DNA of 64,000 nucleotides from NCBI GenBank assembly GCA_017548605.1, contig JAFYZT010000011.1:1-64000 (forward strand). Reading direction: 5' to 3'. The first letter of the stretch is position 1. Every line of letters begins with the position of its first letter. Under the pieces are notes generated by a model. The model had not been told where the DNA came from, searched no databases, and saw only the letters and a program-made list of their open reading frames with translations. Position numbers and translations under genes: made by a program. The stretch comes from Prevotella sp. (GTDB lineage: Bacteria > Bacteroidota > Bacteroidia > Bacteroidales > Bacteroidaceae). This document shows positions 33,499 to 42,718 of the stretch, one piece after another.

Positions 33499-34818
33499 TG
33501 TTTTCCATTTCCCTGACCTCCAGCGACGCATGAGAATGATGCCGCGTATGTTCTCGTCAAGTGCAAAACATACCCACATGCCCACCAAACCATATCCAAG
33601 CGGTATACCTACCACATAGCTCAGGCCCACAGCGACAAGCCACTGGAATATAATGCCGATGATGACAGGATAGACAACATCACCTGTGGCTCTGAGCGTT
33701 CCCACCGCAAAGATATTTGACGTACGACCTATCTCCAAAAAACAGTCAACGATGAGCACCCAGCATCCCATGGCGATGATTTCCTGATTTTCGGTGAATG
33801 CCGAAAGGATACTCTTTCCCATCAATGCGAGGATGACAGAGCCCGTGAGTGTTACCATCAAGGAGACACGGAAGAAATAGTTACCTAATACATACGCCGC
33901 CTGATGACGTTGCTGTCCTACGAGATGTCCCACGAGGATATCGCCTCCTTGTGTGATACTGAGGCAGAACAGATATACAAACATGATGAGGTTGGCACAG
34001 TAGGTTCGTGCAGCCAAAGCCTCGTTGCTTATTTGATTGATAAAATAAGTAATAACCACCTGCGACAAGCTGTAGGATATGTTCTCGCTCATAGCCGGAA
34101 TGCCAATGTGTAACAGGTTGCGCAACTCCTTCCATGGCATGGGTCGGAAATAGTGCAGGGGAAACTTCGGTATGTGCACCTTGAAGTGAATGAGTGCGAG
34201 CAGCAGAGTGGCTATTGCCCGACTTATGACGGTGGCTATGGCGGCACCTTCGACACCCATCTTCGGCAATCCCCAATGTCCGAATATCAGGGCATAGTTG
34301 CCGAAAATATTGATGACATTCACAATAGCTGTCACCACCATGGGATAGACCACCTTATCTACACTGCGAAGGGAGGCAGAAAAAGTGAGGGAAAGCGCTT
34401 GGAAGAATGACAATGCTCCAGTCAGCCTCAGATACACCAGTCCGTCGCCCATCAATTCAGGTCGGAGTCCCATCAGGTGTAACAACTCTTCGGCATAGAA
34501 AAAAAGCATTGCGCTGACCGCCAAGCCCAACAACAAGTTCACCACCAATGCCATGCCCACCACCTGTACCAGTCGTTTATGCAATCCTGCACCGACATAC
34601 TGAGCACAAAGGATGGCGGCTCCCATCGAAAAGAACTGATAGACCAGGAACACCAACGAGATGAGCTGGTTGTCGAGTCCTACCGCCGCCACGCTATTGT
34701 CGCTGTAGCGGCTCAGCATCACCGTGTCAACGGCACCCATCATCATGACGAGTGCCATTTCAATGAATACGGGGATGGTGAGAACTTTTAATTGTCGCTT
34801 CAGCGAGTTGTCGGGCAT
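33475..34818 (-). CDS. MATE family multidrug/cation efflux transporter
   Basis: This 447-residue protein has twelve hydrophobic segments in two halves. It has typical MATE stretches such as PVFIEMALVMMMGAVDTVMLSRYSD (N-terminal helix 1), GLDNQLISL, and the second-half GIPAMSENISYSLSQ. It would export cationic compounds using a Na+ or H+ gradient. The last codons are part of an inverted repeat (33431-33498). The minus-strand -7 element at 34953-34960 gives a ~130-base leader. Confidence 0.92.
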   Translation of the reverse strand: MPDNSLKRQLKVLTIPVFIEMALVMMMGAVDTVMLSRYSDNSVAAVGLDNQLISLVFLVYQFFSMGAAILCAQYVGAGLHKRLVQVVGMALVVNLLLGLAVSAMLFFYAEELLHLMGLRPELMGDGLVYLRLTGALSFFQALSLTFSASLRSVDKVVYPMVVTAIVNVINIFGNYALIFGHWGLPKMGVEGAAIATVISRAIATLLLALIHFKVHIPKFPLHYFRPMPWKELRNLLHIGIPAMSENISYSLSQVVITYFINQISNEALAARTYCANLIMFVYLFCLSITQGGDILVGHLVGQQRHQAAYVLGNYFFRVSLMVTLTGSVILALMGKSILSAFTENQEIIAMGCWVLIVDCFLEIGRTSNIFAVGTLRATGDVVYPVIIGIIFQWLVAVGLSYVVGIPLGYGLVGMWVCFALDENIRGIILMRRWRSGKWKTKGFVKPQ

Positions 34819-35230
34819 GGTTTCCTACAGTTAATTCAACTTCCCCAAACTCCTGTTGTAAGGAGTTACAAGGGATATGGAGAAGTCAGGAGGAGATATA
34901 AGATGTTACATTCCTGGCTGATTCATCAAATAGATAGAGTGTAAAATTGGTGCAAAGGTACGCTTTTTTATCGGGTTTGGAATTTATATCCAATAAAAAT
35001 GCTAATTACCTGCGATTACTTGATAAAGATTATTGAAGATTAGAAGATTAAAAAAATAAAAAATTAAAAGATTAAAGACAATATGAGGAAGAATAAAGAA
35101 TTTTAGGTTTGAATTTCGGAAATTCAAAATTATTGACTATATTTGCCAAATATTCCTGCTAATCTCACTATGAAGCACTCCAAAATCTGTCATTTTGAGC
35201 CTTGAATATACCAATCTTAAACAATCATAA
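34819..35230. other. Intergenic region between divergent MATE and GH5 genes
   Basis: It holds a minus-strand -7 element TACCTTTG (34960-34953) for the MATE gene and a plus-strand TATATTTG (35138-35145) for the GH5 gene. It also holds a spacer sequence similar to 30788-30850 (near 34838-34900) and low-complexity GATTAAAAGATTAAA-type tracts (35030-35085). No gene is seen. Confidence 0.55.
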
Positions 35231-36379
35231 ATGAAAAAAACATTTTTTTATCTGGCACTTTTTGCCACGGCCATGTGGACCATTACGGCCTGCACGAGCA
35301 AGACAGAAACGACTGACGGCGAGAACAATTTCCGCATCCGACGTGGTACTAACGTGAGCCATTGGCTCTCACAATCTGAGGAGCGCGGCGAAGCACGTCG
35401 CCAGCACATCCATGAGGACGACTTCGAGCGTCTGGAACAACTCGGCTTCGACTTTGTGCGCATACCTATTGACGAGGTGCAGTTCTGGGATGAGGAAGGC
35501 AACAAACTGCCTGAGGCATGGGAACTACTGGACAGTGCCCTGCAATGGGCTGGCAAGCATCACTTACGTGCCATTGTTGACCTGCACATTATCCGCTCAC
35601 ATTACTTCAATGCCGCTAACGAAGGAGACAAGGCTGCCAACACCCTCTTCACTTCGGAGAAGGCACAGCAAGATCTCATCAACCTGTGGTACCAGTTATC
35701 AGACGTGCTGAAAGGTTACAGTACCGACTCTGTGGCCTACGAGTTCATGAACGAGCCGGTGGCAGACGAGCATGAGCAGTGGAACCAGTTGGTGGCCAAG
35801 GTACACAAAGCCCTTCGTGAGCGCGAGCCCAAACGCACCCTCGTTATCGGTTCCAACCGCTGGCAAGGCTATGAGACAATGAAATACCTGAAAGTGCCCG
35901 AGGGCGATAAGAACATCATCCTCTCCTTCCACTATTACAACCCCATGATACTGACCCACTACGGTGCCTGGTGGACACCTCTCGGCAAGTACAAGGGTAA
36001 AGTGAACTACCCAGGCGTCCTCGTCTCGAGAGAAGACTATGAGGCTGCTCCCGATTCCATTAAAGAGGCTCTTGAGCCATTCACCACCCAGGAATGGAAC
36101 ATCGACAGAATCCGTGCGGACTTCAAAGATGCCATCGACGTGGCCAAGAAATACAATTTGCAGCTGTTCTGCGGCGAATGGGGTGTTTACGAGCCGGTTA
36201 ACAGGGATTTGGCTTACAAATGGTATAAGGACATGCTGAGCGTGTTCGACGAGTTCGACATTGCTTGGACCACTTGGTGCTATGATGCCGACTTCGGCTT
36301 CTGGGATCAGGCAAAGCATGACTATAAGGACAAACCTCTTGTTGACATTCTCATGTCGGGTGAGGGATTGAAGAAATAA
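35231..36379 (+). CDS. GH5 family endo-glycanase lipoprotein
   Basis: This 382-residue protein has a lipoprotein signal (lipobox TITAC, Cys ~21), so it is anchored in the outer membrane. The GH5 barrel shows RRGTNVSHWLSQ, FDFVRIPIDEVQFW, the acid/base YEFMNEP (Glu ~ residue 175), the aromatic site SFHYYNPMILTHYGAWW, and the nucleophile FCGEWGVY (Glu ~315). It is likely an endo-beta-glucanase, mannanase or similar; the subfamily cannot be assigned by eye. It is monocistronic, ended by the terminator at 36499-36541. Confidence 0.9.
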   Translation: MKKTFFYLALFATAMWTITACTSKTETTDGENNFRIRRGTNVSHWLSQSEERGEARRQHIHEDDFERLEQLGFDFVRIPIDEVQFWDEEGNKLPEAWELLDSALQWAGKHHLRAIVDLHIIRSHYFNAANEGDKAANTLFTSEKAQQDLINLWYQLSDVLKGYSTDSVAYEFMNEPVADEHEQWNQLVAKVHKALREREPKRTLVIGSNRWQGYETMKYLKVPEGDKNIILSFHYYNPMILTHYGAWWTPLGKYKGKVNYPGVLVSREDYEAAPDSIKEALEPFTTQEWNIDRIRADFKDAIDVAKKYNLQLFCGEWGVYEPVNRDLAYKWYKDMLSVFDEFDIAWTTWCYDADFGFWDQAKHDYKDKPLVDILMSGEGLKK

Positions 36380-36498
36380 GAACTCGGGAAAATTAAAAGA
36401 TTAAATAATTAAAAGATTAAAAAAATAAAAAAGTGAGGGTGGGACATTATTTGACAAACCACCCATATTCCTCCATAGCTATCAAGGCTACTATTAAG

Positions 36499-36541
36499 AA
36501 AGATTATCCCCTGCAAACTGTTTTTGCAGGGGATAATCTTT
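36499..36541. terminator. Intrinsic terminator between convergent genes
   Basis: AAAGATTATCCCCTGCAAA pairs with TTTGCAGGGGATAATCTTT around a short loop, with U-rich tails on both sides. Confidence 0.9.
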
Positions 36542-36597
36542 CTCCTTTCTCCCTGAAGGGAATATAAGGGGTTATTGGGAATGGGATGTGGATGATA

Positions 36598-37926
36598 TTA
36601 CTTTTGCAGTTTTACGGCAGGCCAACCGTAGTCTTGATACATGGTGGCGGAAAGGCCATGCTTTTTCACGTAATCGGAAATAGCCTTTGTCCTAATGCTG
36701 TCCTTTACTTGGTCATTACCGTTGACATAGTGGAAAGCTTCGTAATTTTCACCAAAGATGCGTTTGGCACTTTCCAAGTTGCCTGCGCCATCCTCCACCT
36801 GGTCGAAGGCAATCACCTCAAAGCTGTCCGCTTTTTCTTTCAGGTGCATAAGTCCCGGATGGTTTCCACCAGACACTGTTTTCAGCGTGTCGCCTGCCAG
36901 GTTTAAGTTGAACACCCAGAAATCACCCAATACCAAGAGCTCATCTGGGTTAGTGTTGTCGATATCCACATACGAGCTGACCGGGATGCAAATATCCCCT
37001 TGAGTGTATTGGCTACCGAAAGTATTTACAAGGTACTTATCGATGGCAAGCATACAAGTTGACTTCTTTCTCACATCGATGTCGGAGAGGGTGAGCGCGC
37101 CCTTGTCATCAACCGTGATATTGGCTGAGATTTCAGGCATGTTGTCGTAATGGAGCACCAACCCTGTCACGAACTTCACACCCGGAGTAACGCATACACG
37201 GGGTTGGTTGAGTGGGCTGTGGCTATCCCCACTGTGAGAGTTAGCGGGTGTATCGCAGCAGGGTTGATGGTATGTGAATGTGAGGTCGAAGATTATCTGT
37301 TCACCTATCCATAGTGCATCCTCATCGAAGCCACCCATGTCGGTAACGGTGTTTTTGACCGAGTCTATCAGTTCTTCGTCGAAATAAATCGAGATTTTCT
37401 CCCCTTCAGTGGTATATCCGAGGTGCTTGCAGAAAGCCTGCTGCACATCGTAGGGATTGACGGTATTGGCGATAAAAGCCTGTCCATCTTCTTTGAAACG
37501 AATCTGGTAGAGTCTTTCCACCTGCACCCCTGTACCCTCCATGGCACTGGTAGCAAGCCACAGGTCGCCTGTAGCTTTGTTGTATCTTGCCTTGGGTTGA
37601 CGCACGTTACGTATTTGCGGGAAAGTCGTTGATTGACTCCCTTTTGTCACCATGATGCCGAAGCCCTCCGTAGAGATCTCATCTGCTTGGTCGATGCTCA
37701 TCACGCTGACATCGTTGGCCGTATCGCTCATGATTTCATGGGGATGGATTTTCTTGGCATTGTCCATGGCCAGTTTCACCTTTGCTGGTACAGAGTCCTC
37801 GGCGAGGGGGCCATCCAACGTGCCGCATACGTTTTTGATTGATTTACTTCCTGCACAAGCAGCAAAAAGTCCGCAAACAGACAGCACCACCAATGATGCC
37901 ATCAAAGAATACATTGTCTTTTTCAT
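36598..37926 (-). CDS. Hypothetical lipoprotein
   Basis: This 442-residue protein has a lipoprotein signal peptide (lipobox FAAC, Cys ~24). The mature protein is soluble and rich in Asp/Thr, with no recognised domain. Two CC or C-x-C-like points appear (QPCCDTPAN near 228). A His/Ser-rich insert (SHSGDSHSPLNQPR) and the repeated pattern VDIDNTNPDELLVLGDFWVFNLNL resemble exported Bacteroidetes proteins of unknown function. A consensus -7 element (37991-37984) sits upstream, divergent from the nitroreductase gene. Confidence 0.7.
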   Translation of the reverse strand: MKKTMYSLMASLVVLSVCGLFAACAGSKSIKNVCGTLDGPLAEDSVPAKVKLAMDNAKKIHPHEIMSDTANDVSVMSIDQADEISTEGFGIMVTKGSQSTTFPQIRNVRQPKARYNKATGDLWLATSAMEGTGVQVERLYQIRFKEDGQAFIANTVNPYDVQQAFCKHLGYTTEGEKISIYFDEELIDSVKNTVTDMGGFDEDALWIGEQIIFDLTFTYHQPCCDTPANSHSGDSHSPLNQPRVCVTPGVKFVTGLVLHYDNMPEISANITVDDKGALTLSDIDVRKKSTCMLAIDKYLVNTFGSQYTQGDICIPVSSYVDIDNTNPDELLVLGDFWVFNLNLAGDTLKTVSGGNHPGLMHLKEKADSFEVIAFDQVEDGAGNLESAKRIFGENYEAFHYVNGNDQVKDSIRTKAISDYVKKHGLSATMYQDYGWPAVKLQK

Positions 37927-37983
37927 TGTCTAGTTTTGTTAATGAATATTCGCTTTGTTGGTAACAATATCAAAATGTGGGTG

Positions 37984-38062
37984 CAAATATACTTATTCTC
38001 ATGATACAACAATAATAAATACGTAAAAAATTGATGTAATTGCTAAATAATTGGTATTTTTG
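37984..38062. promoter_or_regulatory. Divergent promoters
   Basis: The minus-strand TATATTTG (37991-37984) serves the lipoprotein gene. The plus-strand TATTTTTG (38055-38062), 20 bases after TTGA (38031-38034), serves the nitroreductase gene. Confidence 0.6.
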
Positions 38063-38084
38063 TAGAGTTTTAATATTTGGAGAC

Positions 38085-38702
38085 ATGAAAAAGTTTTTGC
38101 TATTTGTCGCAGTGTCATTACTGACCTTGGCAAGCTGTTCCGACAGCAAGAAAGAGACAACAGCATCGGGCGTTTCGTTCGATGAAGTATTAACCACCCG
38201 CAGGAGTGTGCGCAGCTACGATGCCACGAAAAAGATTTCCGAGGCTGAAGTGCGCGACCTGCTCAAGGCCGTACAGGAAGCTCCTTCCTGGGCCAACCAG
38301 CAGCCAACAAAATATTACGTGGCTATGAGTGCGGAGAAACTGGCCGCTGTTCAAGACATGGTAGGCGGTAACAAGGAGCGCATCAAGGATGCCCCTGTAC
38401 TCATCGTCTCAACCTATGAAAAAGGCAAGTCGGGCTTTTTCAAAGGCGAACAGAGCAATGAGATTGGCGACGGATGGGGAGCCTACGACAATGGGCTGAG
38501 CAACTGCTATCTCATCCTAAAGGCACGTGCCATGGGTTTCGACACCCTCATCATGGGCATGCGTGAAGCCGATAAGTTACGGGAGTTGTTTTCCATCCCC
38601 AGCGATGAGACCATCATGGCCGTCATCTCTTTAGGATATCGTGCTGAAGAGCCAAACCGTCCTGAGAGAAGGCCTTTGGATGAAATAGCGAAGTTCTTCT
38701 GA
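38085..38702 (+). CDS. Nitroreductase family lipoprotein
   Basis: This 205-residue protein starts at the ATG at 38085. It has a signal peptide with lipobox TLASC (Cys ~18), unusual for a flavin reductase and implying an envelope location. The nitroreductase domain shows TTRRSVRSYDATKKIS, the FMN contact APSWANQQPTKYY, the GFDTLIMGMR stretch and AVISLGYRAEEP. The donor and acceptor are unknown. It pairs across the window with another exported nitroreductase (in the GPx fusion), suggesting this organism does flavin redox chemistry outside the cytoplasm. Confidence 0.87.
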   Translation: MKKFLLFVAVSLLTLASCSDSKKETTASGVSFDEVLTTRRSVRSYDATKKISEAEVRDLLKAVQEAPSWANQQPTKYYVAMSAEKLAAVQDMVGGNKERIKDAPVLIVSTYEKGKSGFFKGEQSNEIGDGWGAYDNGLSNCYLILKARAMGFDTLIMGMREADKLRELFSIPSDETIMAVISLGYRAEEPNRPERRPLDEIAKFF

Positions 38703-38708
38703 TGTCTG

Positions 38709-39443
38709 TTATCTGATGAAATTCATGAATACGGGCCGTTCCTCACGCTGGGGAGCGGCCTTTCCATTAGCATGAATATTCTCCAACAGCCATGCCATGT
38801 TGTTGGCTAAAGTACGCATGGTCTGCATACCTTCGGTGTCGCGTTTCACCTCCCCTTTTCCCGCTCCGTATGCGATATTCCAATATTGTGAGGTGACTAC
38901 AGGCATGTTCATCATCTCGAACATCATGTTCATGGTCTGAAGTGTAGCCGTCGCTCCACCCCTTCGGCATACTGCCAATGCCGCCGCCGGTTTGTTCTGC
39001 ACAAGATGTCCTGCCGAGAAAAACAGCCGCTGCATCAGCGAAAGGATTCCCCCATTCGGCTGTCCGTAATAAACGGGAGTACCCATGATGAGTGCATCCG
39101 ACGCTTCCATTTTCTTGGCTATTACGTTGCAGAGATCGTCGTCGAACACGCAGCCCTCTCCATCCCGGCAACCACCACAGTTAATACACATACGAACGGG
39201 GTTCTGACCAATCTGAACGATTTCCGTTTCCACGCCATGCTTCTGCAACTGTTTCTCTATCTCTTTCAGACAACAAAACGTGTTACCGTCGGCACGTGGA
39301 CTGCCGTTAAGCATCAACACTTTGACCTTCTTCTGTACCGTTTCATTTTGTTTGAGCATAGCCGATACGGGCGATGTGATTGCCGCACCTGCCAAACCGG
39401 CCGTTGCCAAGGCAGTCTTTTTTATAAATTTTCTTCTGTCCAT
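38709..39443 (-). CDS. Flavodoxin-like NAD(P)H-dependent reductase with twin-arginine start
   Basis: This 244-residue protein opens MDRRKFIKKTALATAGLAGA, a twin-arginine-type signal. The NADPH-dependent FMN reductase/flavodoxin_2 domain follows: VLMLNGSPRADGNTFCCL (phosphate loop, ~43-60), MCINCGGCRDGEGC with a ferredoxin-like cysteine cluster often found in Fe-S flavoproteins, and MGTPVYYGQPNG. It was probably folded with FMN before export. It lies between the nitroreductase gene (convergent) and the Lrp regulator. Confidence 0.88.
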   Translation of the reverse strand: MDRRKFIKKTALATAGLAGAAITSPVSAMLKQNETVQKKVKVLMLNGSPRADGNTFCCLKEIEKQLQKHGVETEIVQIGQNPVRMCINCGGCRDGEGCVFDDDLCNVIAKKMEASDALIMGTPVYYGQPNGGILSLMQRLFFSAGHLVQNKPAAALAVCRRGGATATLQTMNMMFEMMNMPVVTSQYWNIAYGAGKGEVKRDTEGMQTMRTLANNMAWLLENIHANGKAAPQREERPVFMNFIR

Positions 39444-39466
39444 AATAGTTATAGTAATAAAAATGT

Positions 39467-39931
39467 TTATAGATTGATGCCGTAGTTTTGTTTTATCTCG
39501 CTCATGACGAAAGTGCTCTCAATGGAGCCCACAGAGTCGATGTCGCCAAGTTTGGTGAGCACGAATTCCTGGTACTGTTTCATGTCGCGTGCCCGTACTT
39601 TTAAAAGGTAGTCGTAGTTGCCAGACGTGTTGTAGCACTCCGTCACCTCGGGAATACGCATGATGCGTCGTGTGAAGGACTCAGCTATCTCTCGGTTTAT
39701 TTGTTTGAGCTTCACCTTGCAGAACACGAGCAGTCCCTGATTCAATTTGTCAGGGTCAAGAACAGCTACATATTTTTTGATGTAGCCTTTTTTCTCAAGC
39801 CTTTTCTGTCTTTCGAAAACGGGTGTAGGGGTTAGATGTACCGCGTCGGCCAATTCCTTGGTGGTCAATTTCGCGTTTTTCTGCAGTGTTTTGAGTATCT
39901 GCAAGTCGGTTTCGTCTAATAATTCGGGCAT
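39467..39931 (-). CDS. Lrp/AsnC family transcriptional regulator
   Basis: This 154-residue protein starts at the ATG at 39931; upstream codons in the same frame read through a repetitive spacer and are not coding. It has an N-terminal HTH (LDETDLQILKTLQKNAKLTT, TPTPVFERQKRLEKKGYI). The C-terminal RAM domain contains EVTECYNTSGNYDYLLKV. It senses an amino acid. It is divergent from metY-cysK, so it is a good candidate regulator of sulfur amino acid genes, though this is inference from position. Confidence 0.9.
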   Translation of the reverse strand: MPELLDETDLQILKTLQKNAKLTTKELADAVHLTPTPVFERQKRLEKKGYIKKYVAVLDPDKLNQGLLVFCKVKLKQINREIAESFTRRIMRIPEVTECYNTSGNYDYLLKVRARDMKQYQEFVLTKLGDIDSVGSIESTFVMSEIKQNYGINL

Positions 39932-40117
39932 GATTTTTAAGTGGGAGTTTAAGTGGGAGTAAAAAGGGAAGTTAAAATGGGAGTTAAAGGGGGAGTTAAA
40001 GGGGGAGTTAAAGGGACAAAAGCATGTTAATATGTTTATTTGGGGGATATATTGGGGTTTTATTCTGTTTCCGTGGCTTTTTAATGCTTGTTTTGGAAAT
40101 TTTTTCTTTAATTGGTG

Positions 40118-40184
40118 CAAATATAGTGATTTTTTCTGAATTCTACAAAATATTTGGAGGATATTTCCAAAGTTCGTACCTTTG
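40118..40184. promoter_or_regulatory. Divergent promoters between lrp-type and metY genes
   Basis: The minus strand has TATATTTG (40125-40118) for the regulator, whose leader of ~185 bases holds repeated GGGAGTTAAAG. The plus strand has TTTG (40153-40156), 20 bases, then TACCTTTG (40177-40184) for metY, followed by AT-rich GATTAAAAGATTAGA tracts (40189-40255). Confidence 0.65.
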
Positions 40185-40269
40185 CAGCGGAAAAATTAAA
40201 AGATTAAAAGATTAGAAAATTAAAAGATTAAAAGATTAGAAAATTAAAATATAAAGAAAGGAAAAGAAT

Positions 40270-41562
40270 ATGAGTACAAAGAAGAATTATCGTTTTGAGA
40301 CTTTGCAGTTGCATGTTGGTCAGGAACAGCCCGATCCCGCTACTGATGCGCGTGCCGTGCCTATTTACCAGACCACCAGTTATGTGTTCCGTAATTCGCA
40401 ACATGCTGCTGACCGTTTTGCTTTGCGTGATGCCGGTAATATCTACGGACGATTGACGAACTCCACCCAAGGCGTTTTCGAAGACCGAGTGGCCGCCCTC
40501 GAAGGAGGTGTCGCCGGTCTGGCAGTTGCCAGTGGTGCCGCTGCCGTCACCTATGCATTGCAAAATATCGTGCAACTGGGTGACCATATCGTTGCAGCGA
40601 ACAATCTCTATGGTGGTTCGTTCAACCTCATCACCCACACACTCGACACACAAGGCATCAGCAACACCATCGTGAATGTGAATGACCTTGAGGCCCTTGA
40701 AGCCGCCATACAGCCCAACACAAAAGTAGTATATGCCGAGACCTTCGGCAATCCAAACAGTGAGGTACTCAACTTAGAAGGTGTGGCCGCCGTAGCCCAC
40801 AAGCACGGCATCCCCTTGATTGTGGATAACACCTTCGGTACACCCTACCTTATCCGCCCGTTGGAGCACGGAGCCGATATTGTGGTCCACTCCGCCACCA
40901 AATTCCTTGGTGGTCATGGTACCAGTCTGGGTGGAATCATCATTGATGGTGGCAAATTCGACTGGAAAGCCAACCCCGACAAGTTCCCCACATTGGCGAA
41001 ACCAGACCCATCGTATCATGGTGCGGTGTTTGCCGATGTTGCCGGTGCTGCCGCCTTCGTCACCCGCATCCGTGCCGTCATCCTTCGTGACACAGGAGCC
41101 GCCATATCTCCTTTCAACGCCTTTATCCTGTTGCAAGGTGTAGAGACCTTAAGTCTGCGCGTGGAACGACATGTATCGAACGCACTGAAGGTTGTTGATT
41201 TTCTCGCCAACCATCCCAAGGTAACCCATGTGAACCATCCCTCGTTGGAGAGTCATCCCGACCATGCACTGTATAAGAAATATTTCCCCAACGGTGGCGG
41301 TTCGATTTTCACTTTCGAAATCAAAGGCGGCGAAAAAGAAGCCTGGAAGTTCATCGACTCATTGGAGATTTTCTCACTCTTGGCCAACGTTGCCGACGTG
41401 AAGAGTCTTGTCATCCATCCCTACACCACCACCCACTCGCAGATGACCGACGAAGAGTTGAAGGAGCAGCACATTACGCCCTCTACCATCCGTCTCTCCA
41501 TCGGCACTGAACACATCGACGATATCATCGAAGACCTCAAACAAGCATTTGAGAAAATATGA
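40270..41562 (+). CDS. metY: O-acetylhomoserine aminocarboxypropyltransferase/cysteine synthase
   Basis: This 430-residue PLP enzyme of the Cys/Met metabolism family shows FETLQLHVGQEQPDPATDAR, NIYGRLTNSTQ, AVASGAAAVTYAL, and the PLP lysine in VVHSATKFLGGHG (~217). The long insert TLAKPDPSYHGAVFA, the C-terminal SLLANVADVKSLVIHP and LSIGTEHIDDIIEDL fit MetY/MET17 rather than MetB/MetC. It makes homocysteine from O-acetylhomoserine and sulfide. cysK follows ~90 bases later. Confidence 0.93.
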   Translation: MSTKKNYRFETLQLHVGQEQPDPATDARAVPIYQTTSYVFRNSQHAADRFALRDAGNIYGRLTNSTQGVFEDRVAALEGGVAGLAVASGAAAVTYALQNIVQLGDHIVAANNLYGGSFNLITHTLDTQGISNTIVNVNDLEALEAAIQPNTKVVYAETFGNPNSEVLNLEGVAAVAHKHGIPLIVDNTFGTPYLIRPLEHGADIVVHSATKFLGGHGTSLGGIIIDGGKFDWKANPDKFPTLAKPDPSYHGAVFADVAGAAAFVTRIRAVILRDTGAAISPFNAFILLQGVETLSLRVERHVSNALKVVDFLANHPKVTHVNHPSLESHPDHALYKKYFPNGGGSIFTFEIKGGEKEAWKFIDSLEIFSLLANVADVKSLVIHPYTTTHSQMTDEELKEQHITPSTIRLSIGTEHIDDIIEDLKQAFEKI

Positions 41563-41655
41563 GGTTTTAAGAGGGAGTTAAAGGAAGGTAGAAGAAGTTA
41601 GAAGAAGATAGAAGGAAGGTAGAAAAGGAAGTTAAAACATAAAAAATTGAATATT

Positions 41656-42603
41656 ATGGCAAAGATAGCAAAACAGTTGACTGAGCTCATCGGCAACACT
41701 CCTCTACTTGAGCTCAACAAATATTCACAGGCGAAGGGCATCACCACACCCATTATCGCCAAGGTAGAGTATTTTAACCCCGGTGGCAGTGTTAAGGACC
41801 GTATCGCTCTGGCGATGATTGAAGATGCAGAGAAAAAAGGCATTCTGCAACCAGGTGCTACCATCATCGAACCGACGAGCGGTAATACCGGCGTAGGACT
41901 GGCTCTGGTGTCGGCAGTGAAAGGTTATAAGCTCATTCTCACCATGCCTGAGACGATGAGCGTCGAGCGTCGCAATCTGGTGAAAGCTTATGGCGCCGAG
42001 GTACGCCTCACCCCCGGCAAAGACGGAATGCCCGGTGCTATCCGTGCCGCCGAAGCCCTGCGTGACCAGATTCCAGGCAGCATCATCCTGCAGCAGTTTG
42101 AGAACCCCGCCAATCCCGCCAAGCATTATGCCACAACGGGTCCCGAGATATGGGAACAGACCGATGGTCAGGTGGACATCTTCATAGGTGGCGTGGGCAC
42201 CGGTGGCACCATCAGCGGCGCAGGAAAATACCTTAAGGAGCAGAATCCTCAGGTGAAAGTCATCGCCGTGGAGCCGAAGTCGAGCCCTGTGCTCAATGGA
42301 GGTCAGAGTGGTCCTCACAAGATTCAGGGTATCGGTGCGGGATTTGTACCCAAGACTTATGATGCAGACATCATTGACGAAGTGTTTGACGTAGAAAACG
42401 ACGATGCCATCCGCACTGGTCGTGAGATTGGTCAGCAGGAAGGTCTCTTGGTTGGAATATCATCTGGTGCCGCCCTATTCGCCGCCACTCAGATAGCCCT
42501 TCGTCCAGAGAACCTGGGCAAGAAGATTGTAGTTCTTTTGCCCGATACGGGTGAACGTTACCTGAGTACCATTCTCTATGCTTTCGAGGATTATCCGTTG
42601 TAA
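41656..42603 (+). CDS. cysK: Cysteine synthase A
   Basis: This 315-residue PLP enzyme starts at the ATG at 41656. The PLP lysine is in NPGGSVKDRIAL (~Lys43), the substrate loop is PTSGNTGVGLAL, the phosphate loop is GVGTGGTISGAGKYL, and ISSGAALFA and VLLPDTGERYLST close it. It converts O-acetylserine and sulfide to cysteine. Paired with metY, it forms a sulfide-assimilation operon ended by a strong terminator. Confidence 0.95.
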   Translation: MAKIAKQLTELIGNTPLLELNKYSQAKGITTPIIAKVEYFNPGGSVKDRIALAMIEDAEKKGILQPGATIIEPTSGNTGVGLALVSAVKGYKLILTMPETMSVERRNLVKAYGAEVRLTPGKDGMPGAIRAAEALRDQIPGSIILQQFENPANPAKHYATTGPEIWEQTDGQVDIFIGGVGTGGTISGAGKYLKEQNPQVKVIAVEPKSSPVLNGGQSGPHKIQGIGAGFVPKTYDADIIDEVFDVENDDAIRTGREIGQQEGLLVGISSGAALFAATQIALRPENLGKKIVVLLPDTGERYLSTILYAFEDYPL

Positions 42604-42661
42604 AGGAAAATGGTAATAATTTAATGAATAATTGGGAGAAAAAAGAAACAACAGTTTTAAA

Positions 42662-42697
42662 GCAATGTGGGGGCATTTTGCCCCCACATTGCTTTTT
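42662..42697 (+). terminator. Intrinsic terminator of metY-cysK
   Basis: GCAATGTGGGGGC pairs with GCCCCCACATTGC (loop ATTTT) and is followed by TTTTT. Confidence 0.92.
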
Positions 42698-42718
42698 ATA
42701 GTCAAAAGAATACTGTTG